Shown: positions 31,531 through 40,122 of the stretch, in pieces
Position numbering within the stretch: position 1 is the stretch's first letter
Layout: every line of letters starts with the position of its first letter
Notes under the pieces: generated by a model
Database searches by the model: none
What the model was told of the DNA's origin: nothing
What the model saw: only the letters and a program-made list of their open reading frames with translations
Translations under genes and position numbers: made by a program
Assembly (NCBI RefSeq): GCF_017876495.1
Contig: NZ_JAGIOB010000001.1
Coordinates: 1-64,000, forward strand
Length of the DNA stretch: 64,000 nucleotides
Source of the DNA: Microlunatus capsulatus
GTDB taxonomy: Bacteria; Actinomycetota; Actinomycetes; Propionibacteriales; Propionibacteriaceae
Reading direction: 5' to 3'

Positions 31531-33510
31531 ATGAGCGGAAGCGGTGGGCCGGGCGGGGAGCCCGTGGTGCTGGTGCTCGTGGGCCTGGGCCCGCGCGGCG
31601 CCGGGCTCCTGGAGCGGGTGGTCAGCAACGCCGCGGTGGAGAGCCGTCGGCCGGTGGAGGTCCACCTCGTCGACCCGTTCCCACCGGGAGGCGGCCGGGT
31701 GTGGCGCGACGCCCAGTCCGAGCTGCTCCGGCTCAACACCACCGCGGAGGACCTGACGGCCTTCGTCGACGCCAGCGTGACGATGGAGGGACCGGTGACG
31801 CCCGGCCCCTCCCTGGCGGACTGGTGCCGGACGGCGGGCGCGGGGCTCGCCGACCCCGCGCTGGTGTCAGAGGCGGCCGCCCTGGGCCCGCTCGACTTCC
31901 CGACGCGCCGGCTCGCCAGCGCCTACCTGGCTGCGGCCCTGGAGCGGACGCTGGCCCGGCTGCCCCCCTCGGTGACCGTCGTCACCCATGCCCGCCGGGC
32001 CGTCGACCTCCTCACGACCGGGACGGGGGAGCGCGACCTCGTCGTCCTCGACGACGGCACCCGGCTGGCCGCCGACGCCGTGGTGCTGCTGACCAGCCAC
32101 GTCGACGTCCGGCCCGCCCCGCCGTTCGCGGCGCTGGCGGCGTTCGCCGACGCGCACGGGCTGACCTACGTCCCGCCGGGTTACGGCGGTGACCTGGACC
32201 TCGAGCTGCTGCGGCCCGGCCAGGACGTCCTGGCCCGCGGGTTCGGGCTGGGGTTCGTCGACCTCATGGTCCTGCTGACCGAGGGCCGGGGCGGCAAGTT
32301 CGTGGAGGACCCGGACGACGACGCGCCGGGCCGGCTGCGCTACGAGCCGTCGGGGGCCGAGCCGCGGCTGCTCGTCGGTTCACGGCGCGGTGTGCCGTAC
32401 CACGCCAAGCCGATGTACCGGTTGCGCGCGGCCAAGCCGGAGCGGACCACCTTCTGCACCCCGGAGGCCGTCGCCGCCCTGCTGGAGCGCGGGCAGCCGA
32501 TCACCTTCCTCCGCGACCTCTGGCCGCTGGTCGCCCTGGAGGTCACCTGGGCCTACCACGTCGAGCTGGCGCAGGGCCACCCCGAGCGGGTGGCCGTGCC
32601 CTGGCCGGAGTTCGCGGCCACCTTCGCGCGGCTCGCGCCCGACGCGACGGCGCTGCACGGCTGGCTCACCGCCGTCGTGCCCGACGCCCGCGACCGCCTC
32701 GACCTCGCCGCCCTCGACCGGCCGTTGGACGGGCTCCGGGTCGTGGACCGCGAGGAGCTGCGCCGGGTCGTCCGCCGTCACGTCCGCGACGACCTCGACC
32801 GGCGCCAGGACGTGCGGTTCAGCGCCGACCTCGGGGCCTTCCACGGGCTGCTCGCCGTGCTCCCCGTGATCGGGCCGGCCCTCGGGTCCCCGCTGATGGA
32901 CCCGCGCTCGCTCGTCGAGGAGTTCACCGGCTGGTTCATGGGCTTCTTCAGCAGCTACGCCAGCGGTCCGCCGCCGGACCGGCTCGAGCAGTTCCTCGCC
33001 CTCGAGGAGGCCGGCGTCGTGCAGCTCGTCGGCCCCGGCCTGGAGGTCGCGGCGGACCCCGCGCGCCGCGTGTTCGTCGGCCGCTCGAGCGCGGTGCCCG
33101 GCGAGGTGACGGCTCGCGCCCTCCTCGAGGCGACCCTGCCGGCCTTCGACCTGGCCCGGGCCGACGACCCGCTGCTGGCGGCCCTGGCCGCCCGCGGCGA
33201 GGTCGCCAGCCAGGTCCTCACCGGCCCGGACGGGGTACGGCTCGACACCGGGCAGCTGGCCGTCGACGCCGGCCACCGCCTCCGCCGGGCCGACGGCACG
33301 ACCTCCCCGCGCCGCTTCGCGCTCGGGATGCACACCACCGTGAAGTCGGCGGCCTTCGCCCGGCCCGGCAGCAACGGGCCGGTGCACCGCCACAACGACC
33401 AGGTGGCCCGGGCGCTCCTCGCGCTCGAGCCGCTCACCGCCGCCACCAGCGGCACCCCCGTCCACCGACCGCCCGACACCGACCAGCCCCCACGTCCAGG
33501 AGGACAGTGA
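31531..33510 (+). CDS. FAD/NAD(P)-binding protein of the sulfur cluster
   Basis: 659 residues from ATG 31531 with AGGGG upstream (GTG 31528 possible). N-terminal NAD_binding_9-type dinucleotide fold: VVLVLVGLGPRGAGLLERVV (GxGPRG), VEVHLVDPFPPGGGRVWR, LLRLNTTAEDLTAF, DAVVLLTSHVDVRP. The rest resembles the large actinobacterial FAD/NAD(P)-binding proteins with FLRDLWPLVALEVTWAYHVEL and GRSSAVPGEVTARALLEATLPAFDLARA, ending GMHTTVKSAAFARPGSNGPVHRHNDQVARALL. An oxidoreductase role in organosulfur breakdown is implied by position: one base separates it from an SsuD-like gene. Confidence 0.85.
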   Translation: MSGSGGPGGEPVVLVLVGLGPRGAGLLERVVSNAAVESRRPVEVHLVDPFPPGGGRVWRDAQSELLRLNTTAEDLTAFVDASVTMEGPVTPGPSLADWCRTAGAGLADPALVSEAAALGPLDFPTRRLASAYLAAALERTLARLPPSVTVVTHARRAVDLLTTGTGERDLVVLDDGTRLAADAVVLLTSHVDVRPAPPFAALAAFADAHGLTYVPPGYGGDLDLELLRPGQDVLARGFGLGFVDLMVLLTEGRGGKFVEDPDDDAPGRLRYEPSGAEPRLLVGSRRGVPYHAKPMYRLRAAKPERTTFCTPEAVAALLERGQPITFLRDLWPLVALEVTWAYHVELAQGHPERVAVPWPEFAATFARLAPDATALHGWLTAVVPDARDRLDLAALDRPLDGLRVVDREELRRVVRRHVRDDLDRRQDVRFSADLGAFHGLLAVLPVIGPALGSPLMDPRSLVEEFTGWFMGFFSSYASGPPPDRLEQFLALEEAGVVQLVGPGLEVAADPARRVFVGRSSAVPGEVTARALLEATLPAFDLARADDPLLAALAARGEVASQVLTGPDGVRLDTGQLAVDAGHRLRRADGTTSPRRFALGMHTTVKSAAFARPGSNGPVHRHNDQVARALLALEPLTAATSGTPVHRPPDTDQPPRPGGQ

Positions 33511-33511
33511 C

Positions 33512-34603
33512 ATGCCCATCGAGTTCCTCGGCATCGGAGCCACCCACGACGGCTCCGAGACCACGCCCCGCTCCGGCGGCAGCTTCGACCCCGAGTACAC
33601 CGTCCGGCTGGCCCGTGCCCACCAGGACCACGGCTGGGACCGCGTGCTGACAACCTACGGCTCGGGCTCGCCGGACCCGGCGCAGGCCGCGGCCCTGATC
33701 GCCGCCCGCACCGACACCCTGCAGGTCCTCGTGGCGCACCGGCCCAACCTGTCGATCCCCACCTTCGCGGCCAAGACCCTGGCCACCCTCGACCACATCT
33801 CCGGGGGCCGGACGACGGTGCACATGATCACCGGCGGCAGCGACCACGAGCAGCAGCGGGAGGGCGACTTCCTCCCCAAGGACGCCCGCTACGACCGGAC
33901 CCGGGAGTACATCCAGATCCTCAAGCAGGTGTGGACCCGGCACGAGGCCTTCGACTTCTCGGGCGAGCACTACCGCTTCGCCGACTTCGTGGCCGACGTC
34001 TTCCCGGTCCAGCAGCCCCGGCCGCAGGTCAGCTTCGGCGGGTCCTCGGACGCGGCCTACGCCGTCGGCACGGCCGAGGCCGACATCTTCTGCCTGTGGG
34101 GCGAGCCGCTGGCCGACACCCGCGAGCAGATCGAGCGGGTCCGGCGCGAGGCGGCGGCCGCCGGCCGCGCGACGCCGCCCCGCATCCAGGTGGCGTTCCG
34201 GCCGATCCTCGCGCCCACCGAGGCGCAGGCGTGGGCCAAGGCCGAGGACGTCGTGCGCCGGATCGAGGCGCGCAAGGCCGGCGGCCAGCAGTTCCGGCTC
34301 GCCCCCGCGTCGCCGGAGAACACCGGCTCGCAGCGGCTGCTCGCCATCGCCGACCGCGGGGACCGGCACGACCGCATCCTCTACTCCGGGACGGCGAAGG
34401 CCACCGGCGGCGCCGGGAACTCCAACGCGCTGGTCGGCACCCCGGAGCAGGTCGCCGAGGCGCTCCTGGAGTACGTCGACCTCGGCGTGGACATCATCTC
34501 CGCGCGCGGCTACGACACCCTGCAGGACGCCGTCGACTTCGGCGACCAGGTGATCCCCCTCGTCCGCGCCGAGGTGGCCCGCCGGGAAGCCGTCGCCGCA
34601 TGA
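33512..34603 (+). CDS. LLM-class flavin-dependent monooxygenase, SsuD-like
   Basis: 363 residues from ATG 33512 with AGGAGGACAG upstream. The luciferase-like barrel is clear: EFLGIGATHDGSET, DHGWDRVLTTYGSGSPDPAQAAALIAARTDTLQVLVAHRPNLSIPTFAAKTLATLDHISGGRTTVHMITGGSDHEQQREGD, KDARYDRTREYIQILKQVW, FGGSSDAAYAVG. These match alkanesulfonate monooxygenases (SsuD/SfnG group), which release sulfite from sulfonates with reduced FMN. Its reductant could come from the FMN reductase or flavin reductase ending the cluster. Confidence 0.9.
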   Translation: MPIEFLGIGATHDGSETTPRSGGSFDPEYTVRLARAHQDHGWDRVLTTYGSGSPDPAQAAALIAARTDTLQVLVAHRPNLSIPTFAAKTLATLDHISGGRTTVHMITGGSDHEQQREGDFLPKDARYDRTREYIQILKQVWTRHEAFDFSGEHYRFADFVADVFPVQQPRPQVSFGGSSDAAYAVGTAEADIFCLWGEPLADTREQIERVRREAAAAGRATPPRIQVAFRPILAPTEAQAWAKAEDVVRRIEARKAGGQQFRLAPASPENTGSQRLLAIADRGDRHDRILYSGTAKATGGAGNSNALVGTPEQVAEALLEYVDLGVDIISARGYDTLQDAVDFGDQVIPLVRAEVARREAVAA

Positions 34604-34827
34604 GCGCCTCAGCACCCGGCCCGCGGGAGGGGCGCCGCCGCTCGCGCGGTGCCGCGGGGGACTGCGCCGCCTGGCTGGGCCCGCACGACCTCGCCGCCAT
34701 GGTGGGGCTGGCGGCGGCGGCGTCCGGCGGGCAGGCCGGGGCGGCTCCGGTCGGGTCGCCGGCCGGCTCTGCCGCCGGCCCCAGCCCGACCGTGCTGGCC
34801 GCCCGGCTGTCGACCCTGCTCCGCTAG
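34600..34827 (+). CDS. Small Ala-rich protein coupled to the SsuD-like gene
   Basis: 75 residues, start ATG 34600 overlapping the monooxygenase stop (ATGA). After a basic start it reads CAAWLGPHDLAAMVGLAAAASGGQAG and ends PTVLAARLSTLLR, two potential short helices around a Gly/Pro-rich linker. No known family. The exact 4-nt overlap supports translation. Confidence 0.55.
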   Translation: MSASAPGPREGRRRSRGAAGDCAAWLGPHDLAAMVGLAAAASGGQAGAAPVGSPAGSAAGPSPTVLAARLSTLLR

Positions 34828-34880
34828 CAACTCCCCGTCGTCCCGCTGCTCGGGACACCTGTCCACCTGCCGAGATTGCC

Positions 34881-34911
34881 TTGTATCCCTAGTAGTGCGC
34901 AGGGGTACAGT
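34881..34911 (+). promoter_or_regulatory. Promoter of the SAM-IV-controlled operon
   Basis: TTGTAT (34881-34886) and TACAGT (34906-34911) with 19-bp spacing, ending a few bases before the first aptamer helix. The spacer includes the CCCTAGTAG element resembling the inverted repeat at 31492-31506. Confidence 0.55.
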
Positions 34912-34916
34912 TCTTC

Positions 34917-35033
34917 CTGTCACGAGTGCCAGCGTCAAGCCCCGGCTTGCTGGCCGGCAACCCTCCTCCGCGGTGGGGTGCCCCGGGTGAGGACACGGCT
35001 GGCGTCCGTCCGGACGCCGGCAAGCGCGGACCC
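34917..35033 (+). ncRNA. SAM-IV riboswitch
   Basis: The sequence is close to known actinobacterial SAM-IV aptamers over its full length: GAGTGCCAGCGTCAAG, CCCCGGCTTGCTGGCC, GGCAACCCTCC, CGCGGTGGGGTGCCCCGGG, closing strand GAGGACAC pairing with the TGTC at the 5' end, and the downstream GGCAAGCGCGGACC that forms the SAM-IV-specific pseudoknot. It binds S-adenosylmethionine and switches off downstream genes when SAM is plentiful. It sits in the leader of the desulfurase-GST-monooxygenase-ABC operon, 35 nt before its first start codon. Confidence 0.93.
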
Positions 35034-35046
35034 CGGCCCGGGGTCC
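35028..35046 (+). promoter_or_regulatory. Expression-platform hairpin of the SAM-IV riboswitch
   Basis: GGACCCCGGCCCGGGGTCC forms a very stable stem that begins inside the 3' end of the aptamer and ends about 9 nt before the ribosome site GGAGG. It may act as an early terminator or fold the ribosome site away; no T-run is present, so translational control is slightly favoured. Confidence 0.5.
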
Positions 35047-35067
35047 TGTTCCCGGAGGTCGTCGGCG

Positions 35068-36468
35068 ATGAGCCTGCTCACCCACCCCAGCACCACCACG
35101 TCCCGCCGGCCGCCCGCGCCGGCCGCGCTGCTGCCCGTCGTCGGGGCCGGGCAGTCCGTGCCCCTCGTGGACGGCCGCAGCGCCCGCTACGTCCACCTTG
35201 ACTACGCCGCCAGTGCGCCGGCCCTGCAGGCGGTGGCCGACCACGTCACCGCCGTCCTGCCCGCCTACGCCAGCGTCCACCGCGGGGCCGGCTACCTGTC
35301 CCAGGTGTCCACCCGGCTGCTGGAGCAGGCGCGCGGCGAGATCGCCCGCTCGGTCGGCGCCCGGGACGACGACGTCGTGGTCCTCACCCGCAACACCACC
35401 GACGCGCTCACCCTGCTCAGCACCGCCGTGCCGGGCGAGGTCGTCGTGCTGGACGTCGAGCACCACGCCAACCTGCTGCCGTGGCAGCGGGGCACCGCCC
35501 GCGTCGTCCCCGCGGCCGGCACGCTCGCCGCGACCGAGGCGGCGCTGGCCGCCGAGCTGGGACGGCGGCCCGCCGCGCTGCTCGCCGTCACGGGGGCGTC
35601 GAACGTCACCGGCGAGGTGCCGCCGCTGGCCCGGCTGGCCGCCCTGGCCCACGCCCACGGCGCCCGGATCGTCGTCGACGCCGCGCAGCTCGTGCCCCAC
35701 CGGGGGTTCGACCTGGCGGGTCTCGACGTCGACTACGTCGCGTTCTCCGGGCACAAGCTGTACGCGCCGTTCGGCGCCGGTGCGCTGGTCGGCCGTCCCG
35801 ACTGGCTGGACGCGGCGCCGCCGCACCAGCCCGGCGGCGGCGCCGTCCGCGAGGTGGGCACGACCGCCACCGTCTGGGCGCGCAGCCCGGAGCGGCACGA
35901 GGGCGGCACACCCAACGTGCTCGGCGTCGCGGCGCTCGCCGAGGCCTGCCGCGTGCTGGCGGCCGTCGGGTTCGACCGGGTGCGCGAGCACGAGGCCGTC
36001 CTGCACGACCGGCTGGTGCAGGGGCTGCGCGACCGCGGGATCGAGCCGCTGCGGATCTGGACCGACGCGCCCGACGTCGTCGGCGTCGTCAGCTTCACCG
36101 TCCCCGGCTCCACGGCCTCGCAGGTCGCCGCGTTCCTCTCCGCCGAGCACGGCGTCGGGGTCCGCGACGGACGCTTCTGCGCCCACCCGCTGCTGGCCCG
36201 GCTCGGGGCGTCCGACGGCGCCGTGCGCGCCAGCCTCGGCGTCGGCAGCAGCGCGGCCGACGTCGACCGCCTCCTCGACGCCCTCGACCGGCTGCGCGCC
36301 GACGGCCCGCGCTGGACCTACACCAGCTCCGGCGGCAGCTGTCGACCGTCGCCCGACCCCCGCCCCCTGCCCGCGTGGTGGACCGGTGACGACGGCCTCG
36401 ACGGCCCGTCCGCCGCCCCGCCCTCGCCGTGCACCCCCACCCCCGCACCTCCTGGAGACCACCGATGA
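35068..36468 (+). CDS. Class V aminotransferase / cysteine desulfurase-like protein
   Basis: 466 residues from ATG 35068. PLP-enzyme landmarks: LDYAASAPALQAV, DVEHHANLLPW (His132/133), VTGASNVTGEVPPL, VVDAAQLVPHRGFDL (Asp204, Gln207), SGHKLYAPFGAG (Lys230, Schiff base), HEGGTPNVLGVAAL, and the loop DGRFCAHPLL whose Cys371 is at the persulfide position. The SufS/Csd architecture is complete. The Pro-rich C-terminal ~50 residues are an extension. First gene after the SAM-IV riboswitch; probably liberates sulfur from cysteine or an analogue made by the operon. Confidence 0.88.
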   Translation: MSLLTHPSTTTSRRPPAPAALLPVVGAGQSVPLVDGRSARYVHLDYAASAPALQAVADHVTAVLPAYASVHRGAGYLSQVSTRLLEQARGEIARSVGARDDDVVVLTRNTTDALTLLSTAVPGEVVVLDVEHHANLLPWQRGTARVVPAAGTLAATEAALAAELGRRPAALLAVTGASNVTGEVPPLARLAALAHAHGARIVVDAAQLVPHRGFDLAGLDVDYVAFSGHKLYAPFGAGALVGRPDWLDAAPPHQPGGGAVREVGTTATVWARSPERHEGGTPNVLGVAALAEACRVLAAVGFDRVREHEAVLHDRLVQGLRDRGIEPLRIWTDAPDVVGVVSFTVPGSTASQVAAFLSAEHGVGVRDGRFCAHPLLARLGASDGAVRASLGVGSSAADVDRLLDALDRLRADGPRWTYTSSGGSCRPSPDPRPLPAWWTGDDGLDGPSAAPPSPCTPTPAPPGDHR

Positions 36469-37412
36469 CCCTCACCACCCCCGGCACCCGCTTCGCCGGC
36501 CCCGTCGACACCGAGCGCTACGGCGAGTACCGGGTCACCCGGCGCCCCGACGACCCGCGGCCGCTCTACCGCTTCACCGGCCGGCTCAGCTCCGACGGCT
36601 CGACCCCGTTCCACGCCGAGCCCGGCCGGTACCACCTCTACGCCGGCTGGTTCTGCCCCTGGGCCCAGCGGGTGGTGCTGCAGGTCGCGGCCAACGGCCT
36701 GCTGGCCGCGCCCGGCGGCGAGGGCGCCCTCTCGGTGTCCTACGTCGACGACGCCCGCGACGCCCGGGGCTGGGCCTTCCGCGAGACCCACGGCCCCGAC
36801 CCCGTGAACGGGTTCACGCTGCTGCGGGACGCCTACGAGGCCACCGAGCCCGGCTTCGACGGCCACGTCAGCGTGCCGACGCTGTGGGACACCACGACCG
36901 GGCGCGTGGTCAGCAACGACTACACGACCCTCGGGATCGACATCGCCACCCAGTTCGGCGGCTCCCGGTGGCCCGGCGTGGACACCTACCCGGTGCACCT
37001 GCGCGAGGAGATCGAGGCCCTGGACGCCTGGGTCGGCCCCGCCGTCAACCAGGGTGCCGGCCGCGCCCGCGGCCAGGGGCCCGCCGCCGAGCAGGCCCGG
37101 GTCGAGCTGCGGGGCGCCTTCGACCGCCTGGACGCCCTGCTGGTGGACCGCAGCTTCCTGGTCGGCCACGGGCTGACCGAGGCCGACTTCCGGCTCTGGG
37201 TGAGCCTGGCCCGCTACGACGTGCAGACCAACGCCACCGGGGAGGTCGGGCCGCCGCTCAGCGCCTGGCCCGAGCTGGCCCGCTACGCCGGCTGGCTCGC
37301 CGACCTGCCCGCGTTCCGGGCCACCACGCGGTGGGCGAGCTTCACCGCCCCCGGCACCGCGCCCTCCTTCCTGCCCCCGGCCGCCGCCGCCACCGAGAGG
37401 ACCTCCGCATGA
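36465..37412 (+). CDS. Glutathionyl-hydroquinone reductase-like GST (Xi/Omega class)
   Basis: 315 residues from ATG 36465, overlapping the upstream stop by 4 nt. The thioredoxin-fold active site is YAGWFCPWAQRVVL with Cys64 in the CPWA motif of Xi-class enzymes (YqjG/ECM4). Other signatures are VSVPTLWDTTTGRVVSNDY and ALDAWVGPAVNQGAGRA, with a C-terminal helical domain containing LVGHGLTEADFRLWVSLARYD. Family enzymes reductively remove glutathione from quinone or other conjugates. Actinobacteria mostly use mycothiol, so the thiol partner here is an open question. Confidence 0.9.
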   Translation: MTLTTPGTRFAGPVDTERYGEYRVTRRPDDPRPLYRFTGRLSSDGSTPFHAEPGRYHLYAGWFCPWAQRVVLQVAANGLLAAPGGEGALSVSYVDDARDARGWAFRETHGPDPVNGFTLLRDAYEATEPGFDGHVSVPTLWDTTTGRVVSNDYTTLGIDIATQFGGSRWPGVDTYPVHLREEIEALDAWVGPAVNQGAGRARGQGPAAEQARVELRGAFDRLDALLVDRSFLVGHGLTEADFRLWVSLARYDVQTNATGEVGPPLSAWPELARYAGWLADLPAFRATTRWASFTAPGTAPSFLPPAAAATERTSA

Positions 37413-38620
37413 CGGGCCCGCTGCACCTCGCCGTCGCACTCGACGGCGCCGGGTGGCACCCCGCCGCCTGGCGGCTGCCGTCGGCCCGCCCCGCCGAGCT
37501 GCTGACCGCGGGCTACTGGACCGATCTCACCCGGCGCGCGGAGGAGGGCCTGCTGGACCTCGTCACCTTCGAGGACGCCCTCGCCCTGCAGCGCTCCGAC
37601 CCCCGCGGCTCCGGCCCGGACGACCGCACCGACGAGGTCCGCGGGCGTCTCGACGCGGTGCTCGTCGCCGCCCGGGTGGCCCCGCTGACGTCGCGGATCG
37701 GCCTGGTGCCGACGGCGACGGTCACCCACACCGAGCCGTTCCACGTCTCCAAGGCCATCGCCACCCTGGACCACGTCTCCGACGGGCGCGCCGGCTGGCG
37801 GGCCCAGGTCTCCGTGCGGCCGGAGGAGGCGGCCCACGTCGGCCGCCGCGAGGTCCCGCGGGTGGACCTGCTGCGACCCGACGACCCGGCCACCCGCCAG
37901 CTCGTCGAGGACCTCTTCGCCGAGGCGGGCGACGCCGTCGAGGTGGTCCGCCGCCTCTGGGACAGCTGGGAGGACGACGCCGAGATCCGCGACGTCGCCA
38001 CCGGCCGGTTCGTCGACCGCGACAAGCTCCACGCCGTCGACTTCGAGGGCCGCTGGTTCAGCGTCCGCGGGCCCTCGATCACCCCGCGGCCGCCGCAGGG
38101 GCAGCCGCTCGTCGCCGCCCTCGCCCACGCCGCGGTCCCGCGGGCCTTCGCCGCCCGCTCGGCCGACGTCGTCTTCGTCACCCCGTCCGACAACGCGGGC
38201 GCGGCGTCCGACGTCGCCGACATCACCCGGCACCGCGAGGCCGCCGGGCGTGCGGGGACCACCCACGTGTGGGCGGACCTCGTCGTCCTGCTGGACCCCG
38301 ACGCCGACCGGGCGCACCGCCGCTGGCAGCAGCTCGAGACCTGGTCGGGGCGCACCTTCAGCAGCGACGCCGAGGTGTTCGTCGGCACCCCGCAGGGGCT
38401 GGCCGACCTGCTGCTGGCGCGGGCCGAGGCCGGCCTCACCGGCTTCCGGCTGCGGCCGGCCGCCCTGCCCGAGGACCTGGACGTGGTCGTCGACGCGCTG
38501 GTGCCGGAGCTGCAGCGCCGCGGGGCGTTCCGCACGGCCTACGAGGCCGACACCCTGCGCGGCCTGCTCGGCCTGGCCCGCCCGCTCAACCGCTACGCGT
38601 CCGTGGAGGACCTCCGATGA
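37409..38620 (+). CDS. LLM-class flavin monooxygenase (second of three)
   Basis: 403 residues from ATG 37409, overlapping the GST stop by 4 nt. Luciferase-like features: LHLAVALDGAGWHPAAWR, EEGLLDLVTFEDALAL, RIGLVPTATVTHTEPFHVSKAIATLDHVSDGRAGWRAQVS, HAVDFEGRWFSVRGPSITPRPPQGQPLVAALA, RSADVVFVTPSD. It has the layout of NtaA/SnaA/DszA-like enzymes, though shorter in the insertion. Likely oxidises a C-S bond using reduced flavin. Confidence 0.88.
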   Translation: MTGPLHLAVALDGAGWHPAAWRLPSARPAELLTAGYWTDLTRRAEEGLLDLVTFEDALALQRSDPRGSGPDDRTDEVRGRLDAVLVAARVAPLTSRIGLVPTATVTHTEPFHVSKAIATLDHVSDGRAGWRAQVSVRPEEAAHVGRREVPRVDLLRPDDPATRQLVEDLFAEAGDAVEVVRRLWDSWEDDAEIRDVATGRFVDRDKLHAVDFEGRWFSVRGPSITPRPPQGQPLVAALAHAAVPRAFAARSADVVFVTPSDNAGAASDVADITRHREAAGRAGTTHVWADLVVLLDPDADRAHRRWQQLETWSGRTFSSDAEVFVGTPQGLADLLLARAEAGLTGFRLRPAALPEDLDVVVDALVPELQRRGAFRTAYEADTLRGLLGLARPLNRYASVEDLR

Positions 38621-40053
38621 CCGCACCCCGCAAGCAGATCCACCTCGCCGCCCACTTCCCGGGCGTCAACAACACCACCGTGTGGAGCGACCCGGCCGCC
38701 GGCAGCCACATCGCGTTCAGCTCGTTCGTGCACCTCGCGCAGACCGCCGAGCGCGCCAAGTTCGACTTCTTCTTCCTGGCCGAGGGCCTGCGCCTGCGCG
38801 AGCAGAACGGGCAGATCTACGACCTCGACGTCGTCGGCCGGCCGGACACCTTCACCGTCCTGGCCGCGCTGGCCGCGGTCACCGACCGGCTGGGCCTGGC
38901 CGGCACCATCAACTCCACCTTCAACGAGCCCTACGAGGTGGCCCGGCAGTTCGCCAGCCTGGACCACCTCTCGGCCGGGCGCGCGGCCTGGAACGTCGTC
39001 ACCTCCTGGGACGCGTTCACCGGCGAGAACTTCCGCCGGGGCGGGTACCTGCCCCAGGACGAGCGCTACGCCCGCGCCCAGCACTTCCTCGACGCCACCT
39101 CCACCCTGTTCGACTCCTGGCGCGGCGACGAGGTGCTGGCCGACCAGCGGTCGGGCGCCTTCCTGTCCCGGCCCGACGTCGGACGGTTCGCCCACGCCGA
39201 CCAGCACGTCGACATCGCCGGGGCCTTCACCACCCCGCGCAGCCCGCAGGGCCGGCCGGTGATCTTCCAGGCCGGGGACTCCGAGGAGGGCCGGGAGTTC
39301 GCCGCGGCCTCCGCCGACGCGATCTTCACCGGGCACTCCACCTGGGACGCCGGCCGCGCGTTCTACGCCGACCTCAAGGGCCGGCTGGCCCGGCACGGCC
39401 GCCGGCCCGAGCAGCTCGTCGTGCTGCCGGCCGCCACCTTCGTGCTGGGGGACACCGACTCCGAGGCCGCCGACCTGGCGCACGACGTGCGCCGGCTGCA
39501 GGTCAGCGGGCAGACGGCCATCAAGTTCGCCGAGCAGCTCTGGAACACCGACCTGTCCGACCACGACCCGGACGGCCCGCTGCCCTCGTTCGACCCGGTG
39601 GTGGGGGAGAACACGATCGCCCGCGGCCGCGCCAGCGTCCGCCGCTTCCGCGACCCGGTCGCCACCGCGCGGGAGTGGCGGGAGCGGGCCGAGGCCGAGC
39701 ACCTGTCGCTGCGCGAGCTGGTCATCGAGATGACCGGGCGGCAGTCCTTCATCGGCTCGGCCGAGACGGTGGCGACGACGATCGACGCCTTCGTGCAGGG
39801 CGACGTCAGCGACGGCTTCATCCTCGTCCCCCACATCACCCCGGGCGGCCTCGACCGGTTCGCCGACGAGGTGGTGCCGCTGCTGCAGGAGCGCGGCTCC
39901 TTCCGCACCGAGTACGAGGGCACGACCCTGCGCGACCACCTCGGGCTCGACACCCCCGAACCCGCCGCCCGCCCCCAGCCCGGCGCCCCGCGCCCTGAGC
40001 CTGTCGAAGGGCTCGTGACGTCCACCGCCGCCCGGGCCGCCCGCCGGCCCTGA
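38617..40053 (+). CDS. NtaA/SnaA/DszA-type FMN-dependent monooxygenase (third)
   Basis: 478 residues from ATG 38617, overlapping the previous stop by 4 nt. Typical family blocks: IHLAAHFPGVNNTTVWSDP, FVHLAQTAERAKFDFFFLAEGL, TINSTFNEPYEVARQFASLDHLSAGRAAWNVVTSWD, GYLPQDERYARAQHFL, HVDIAGAFTTPRSPQGRPVIFQAGDSEEGREFAA, GQTAIKFAEQLW. Members include DszA and other C-S or C-N cleaving oxygenases. The last 30 residues are Pro/Ala-rich and include PRPEPVEGL, encoded by an inserted palindromic repeat (39992-40012), so the C-terminus has been extended or changed. Confidence 0.9.
   Translation: MTAPRKQIHLAAHFPGVNNTTVWSDPAAGSHIAFSSFVHLAQTAERAKFDFFFLAEGLRLREQNGQIYDLDVVGRPDTFTVLAALAAVTDRLGLAGTINSTFNEPYEVARQFASLDHLSAGRAAWNVVTSWDAFTGENFRRGGYLPQDERYARAQHFLDATSTLFDSWRGDEVLADQRSGAFLSRPDVGRFAHADQHVDIAGAFTTPRSPQGRPVIFQAGDSEEGREFAAASADAIFTGHSTWDAGRAFYADLKGRLARHGRRPEQLVVLPAATFVLGDTDSEAADLAHDVRRLQVSGQTAIKFAEQLWNTDLSDHDPDGPLPSFDPVVGENTIARGRASVRRFRDPVATAREWRERAEAEHLSLRELVIEMTGRQSFIGSAETVATTIDAFVQGDVSDGFILVPHITPGGLDRFADEVVPLLQERGSFRTEYEGTTLRDHLGLDTPEPAARPQPGAPRPEPVEGLVTSTAARAARRP
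39992..40012. repeat. REP-like palindromic element inside a coding region
   Basis: The core CCTGAGCCTGTCGAAGG, flanked by complementary GC / GGGC ends, is a palindromic repeat seen scattered in many GC-rich bacterial genomes. It normally sits between genes; here it encodes PRPEPVEG at the end of the third monooxygenase. I found only this copy in the window. Confidence 0.6.
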
Positions 40054-40122
40054 GCCGCGCGTCGCGCGCCGCACCCGCACCCGCACCCGACGACCCGTCC
40101 CTCCACTCCTGAAGGAACCCTC

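Noticed and set aside
35198-37408. Long Pro/Arg/Ser-rich open frame on the plus strand upstream of the second monooxygenase
   Set aside because: It is an out-of-frame reading of the desulfurase and GST genes; only the part from 37409 is a real protein.
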